33,416 nt of DNA. Source: Bacteroidota bacterium (GTDB taxonomy: Bacteria > Bacteroidota > Bacteroidia > Chitinophagales > Chitinophagaceae). Where the stretch lies: contig JAKAKY010000005.1 in assembly GCA_021824365.1 (NCBI GenBank), forward strand, positions 1-33,416, in the 5' to 3' direction. Position 1 is the stretch's first letter; each line of letters starts with the position of its first letter. Under the pieces are notes generated by a model. That model was not told the origin of the DNA, did no database searches, and saw only the letters and a list, made by a program, of their open reading frames with translations. The translations under genes were made by a program, and so were the position numbers. This document shows, piece after piece, positions 33,291 to 33,416 of this stretch.

Positions 33291-33416
33291 TTAATGAAAG
33301 GCAATTAATGCCCCATTTTCGTAACGTGGCAAAATATTGGCCACATTGGGTGTTATACAATATTCTAAATCTTCCTCCAGTCCGTACGCCGAAAGCCGGT
33401 GCCAGTGCGTTGTTTT
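33291..33416 (-). CDS. Unidentified protein, C-terminal fragment
   Basis: An open frame enters from the right edge and ends with TAA (33293 to 33291), giving 41 C-terminal codons: it begins KTTHWHRLSAYGLEEDLE and ends NGALIAFH. It is in the same direction as the helicase gene, with the helicase promoter in the gap between. The composition is that of a normal protein end (charged helix, then hydrophobic tail), and no stop interrupts it. The family cannot be told from so little sequence. Confidence 0.55.
   Translation of the reverse strand, partial: KTTHWHRLSAYGLEEDLEYCITPNVANILPRYENGALIAFH

Noticed and set aside
1-33416. CRISPR arrays, tRNA or rRNA genes, insertion sequences
   Set aside because: None seen on reading; no regularly spaced repeats, transposase genes or tRNA-like cloverleafs were noticed. 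A dedicated search was not possible.

Overview
The window looks like a chromosomal piece of a Bacteroidota bacterium, most likely a member of the Chitinophagaceae or a close relative. The evidence is a low-GC genome, SusC/SusD genes, an ECF sigma/FecR pair feeding a SusC with an STN domain, lipoproteins with short lipoboxes, and promoters of the Bacteroidota type (TTTG, about 19-23 bases, TAnnTTTG). No tRNA, rRNA, insertion sequence or CRISPR array was seen.

Region 1 (1-610) is the 3' end of an M1-family aminopeptidase gene. Region 2 (697-15628) is a polysaccharide utilization locus read left to right: ECF sigma factor, FecR anti-sigma factor, SusC-like TonB-dependent transporter with STN domain, SusD-like lipoprotein, LamG lipoprotein, two tandem GH144-type endo-glucanases, a GH43-type enzyme with discoidin and FN3-like parts, and a GH3 beta-glucosidase. 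The characterised GH144 enzymes cut beta-1,2-glucan, so the likely substrate is a beta-1,2-glucan: surface cleavage by the lipoprotein GH144, capture and import by SusC/D, periplasmic trimming by the second GH144 and hydrolysis to glucose by GH3. Terminator-like hairpins lie after the sigma gene, after the LamG gene and at the end of the locus, and the fecR-susC gap is unusually structured.

Region 3 (15758-21077) is mostly housekeeping: an aldehyde dehydrogenase, a glutathione peroxidase-like protein, dusB on the minus strand, then a CPBP intramembrane protease, a small DUF2007-like protein and cdsA. A 93-base GC-richer noncoding stretch sits between the convergent peroxidase and dusB genes.

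Region 4 (21098-27455) is a phenylacetate degradation cluster: tetR, paaE, paaA, paaB, paaC, paaD, paaG, paaI, paaY, tightly packed and all on the plus strand. Two copies of a palindrome CTAAC-N4-GTTAG sit exactly in the tetR promoter and at the -33 part of the paaA promoter, giving a clear model of autorepression and repression by the TetR protein. The ligase and the later ring-opening and beta-oxidation genes are not in the window.

Region 5 (27498-33416) holds obgE, a 333-base gap with a promoter, a long leader and a palindrome, a small secreted protein of unknown function, a strong convergent terminator, a large SWIM/SNF2 helicase on the minus strand with its promoter, and the C-terminal 41 codons of an unidentified minus-strand gene at the right edge.
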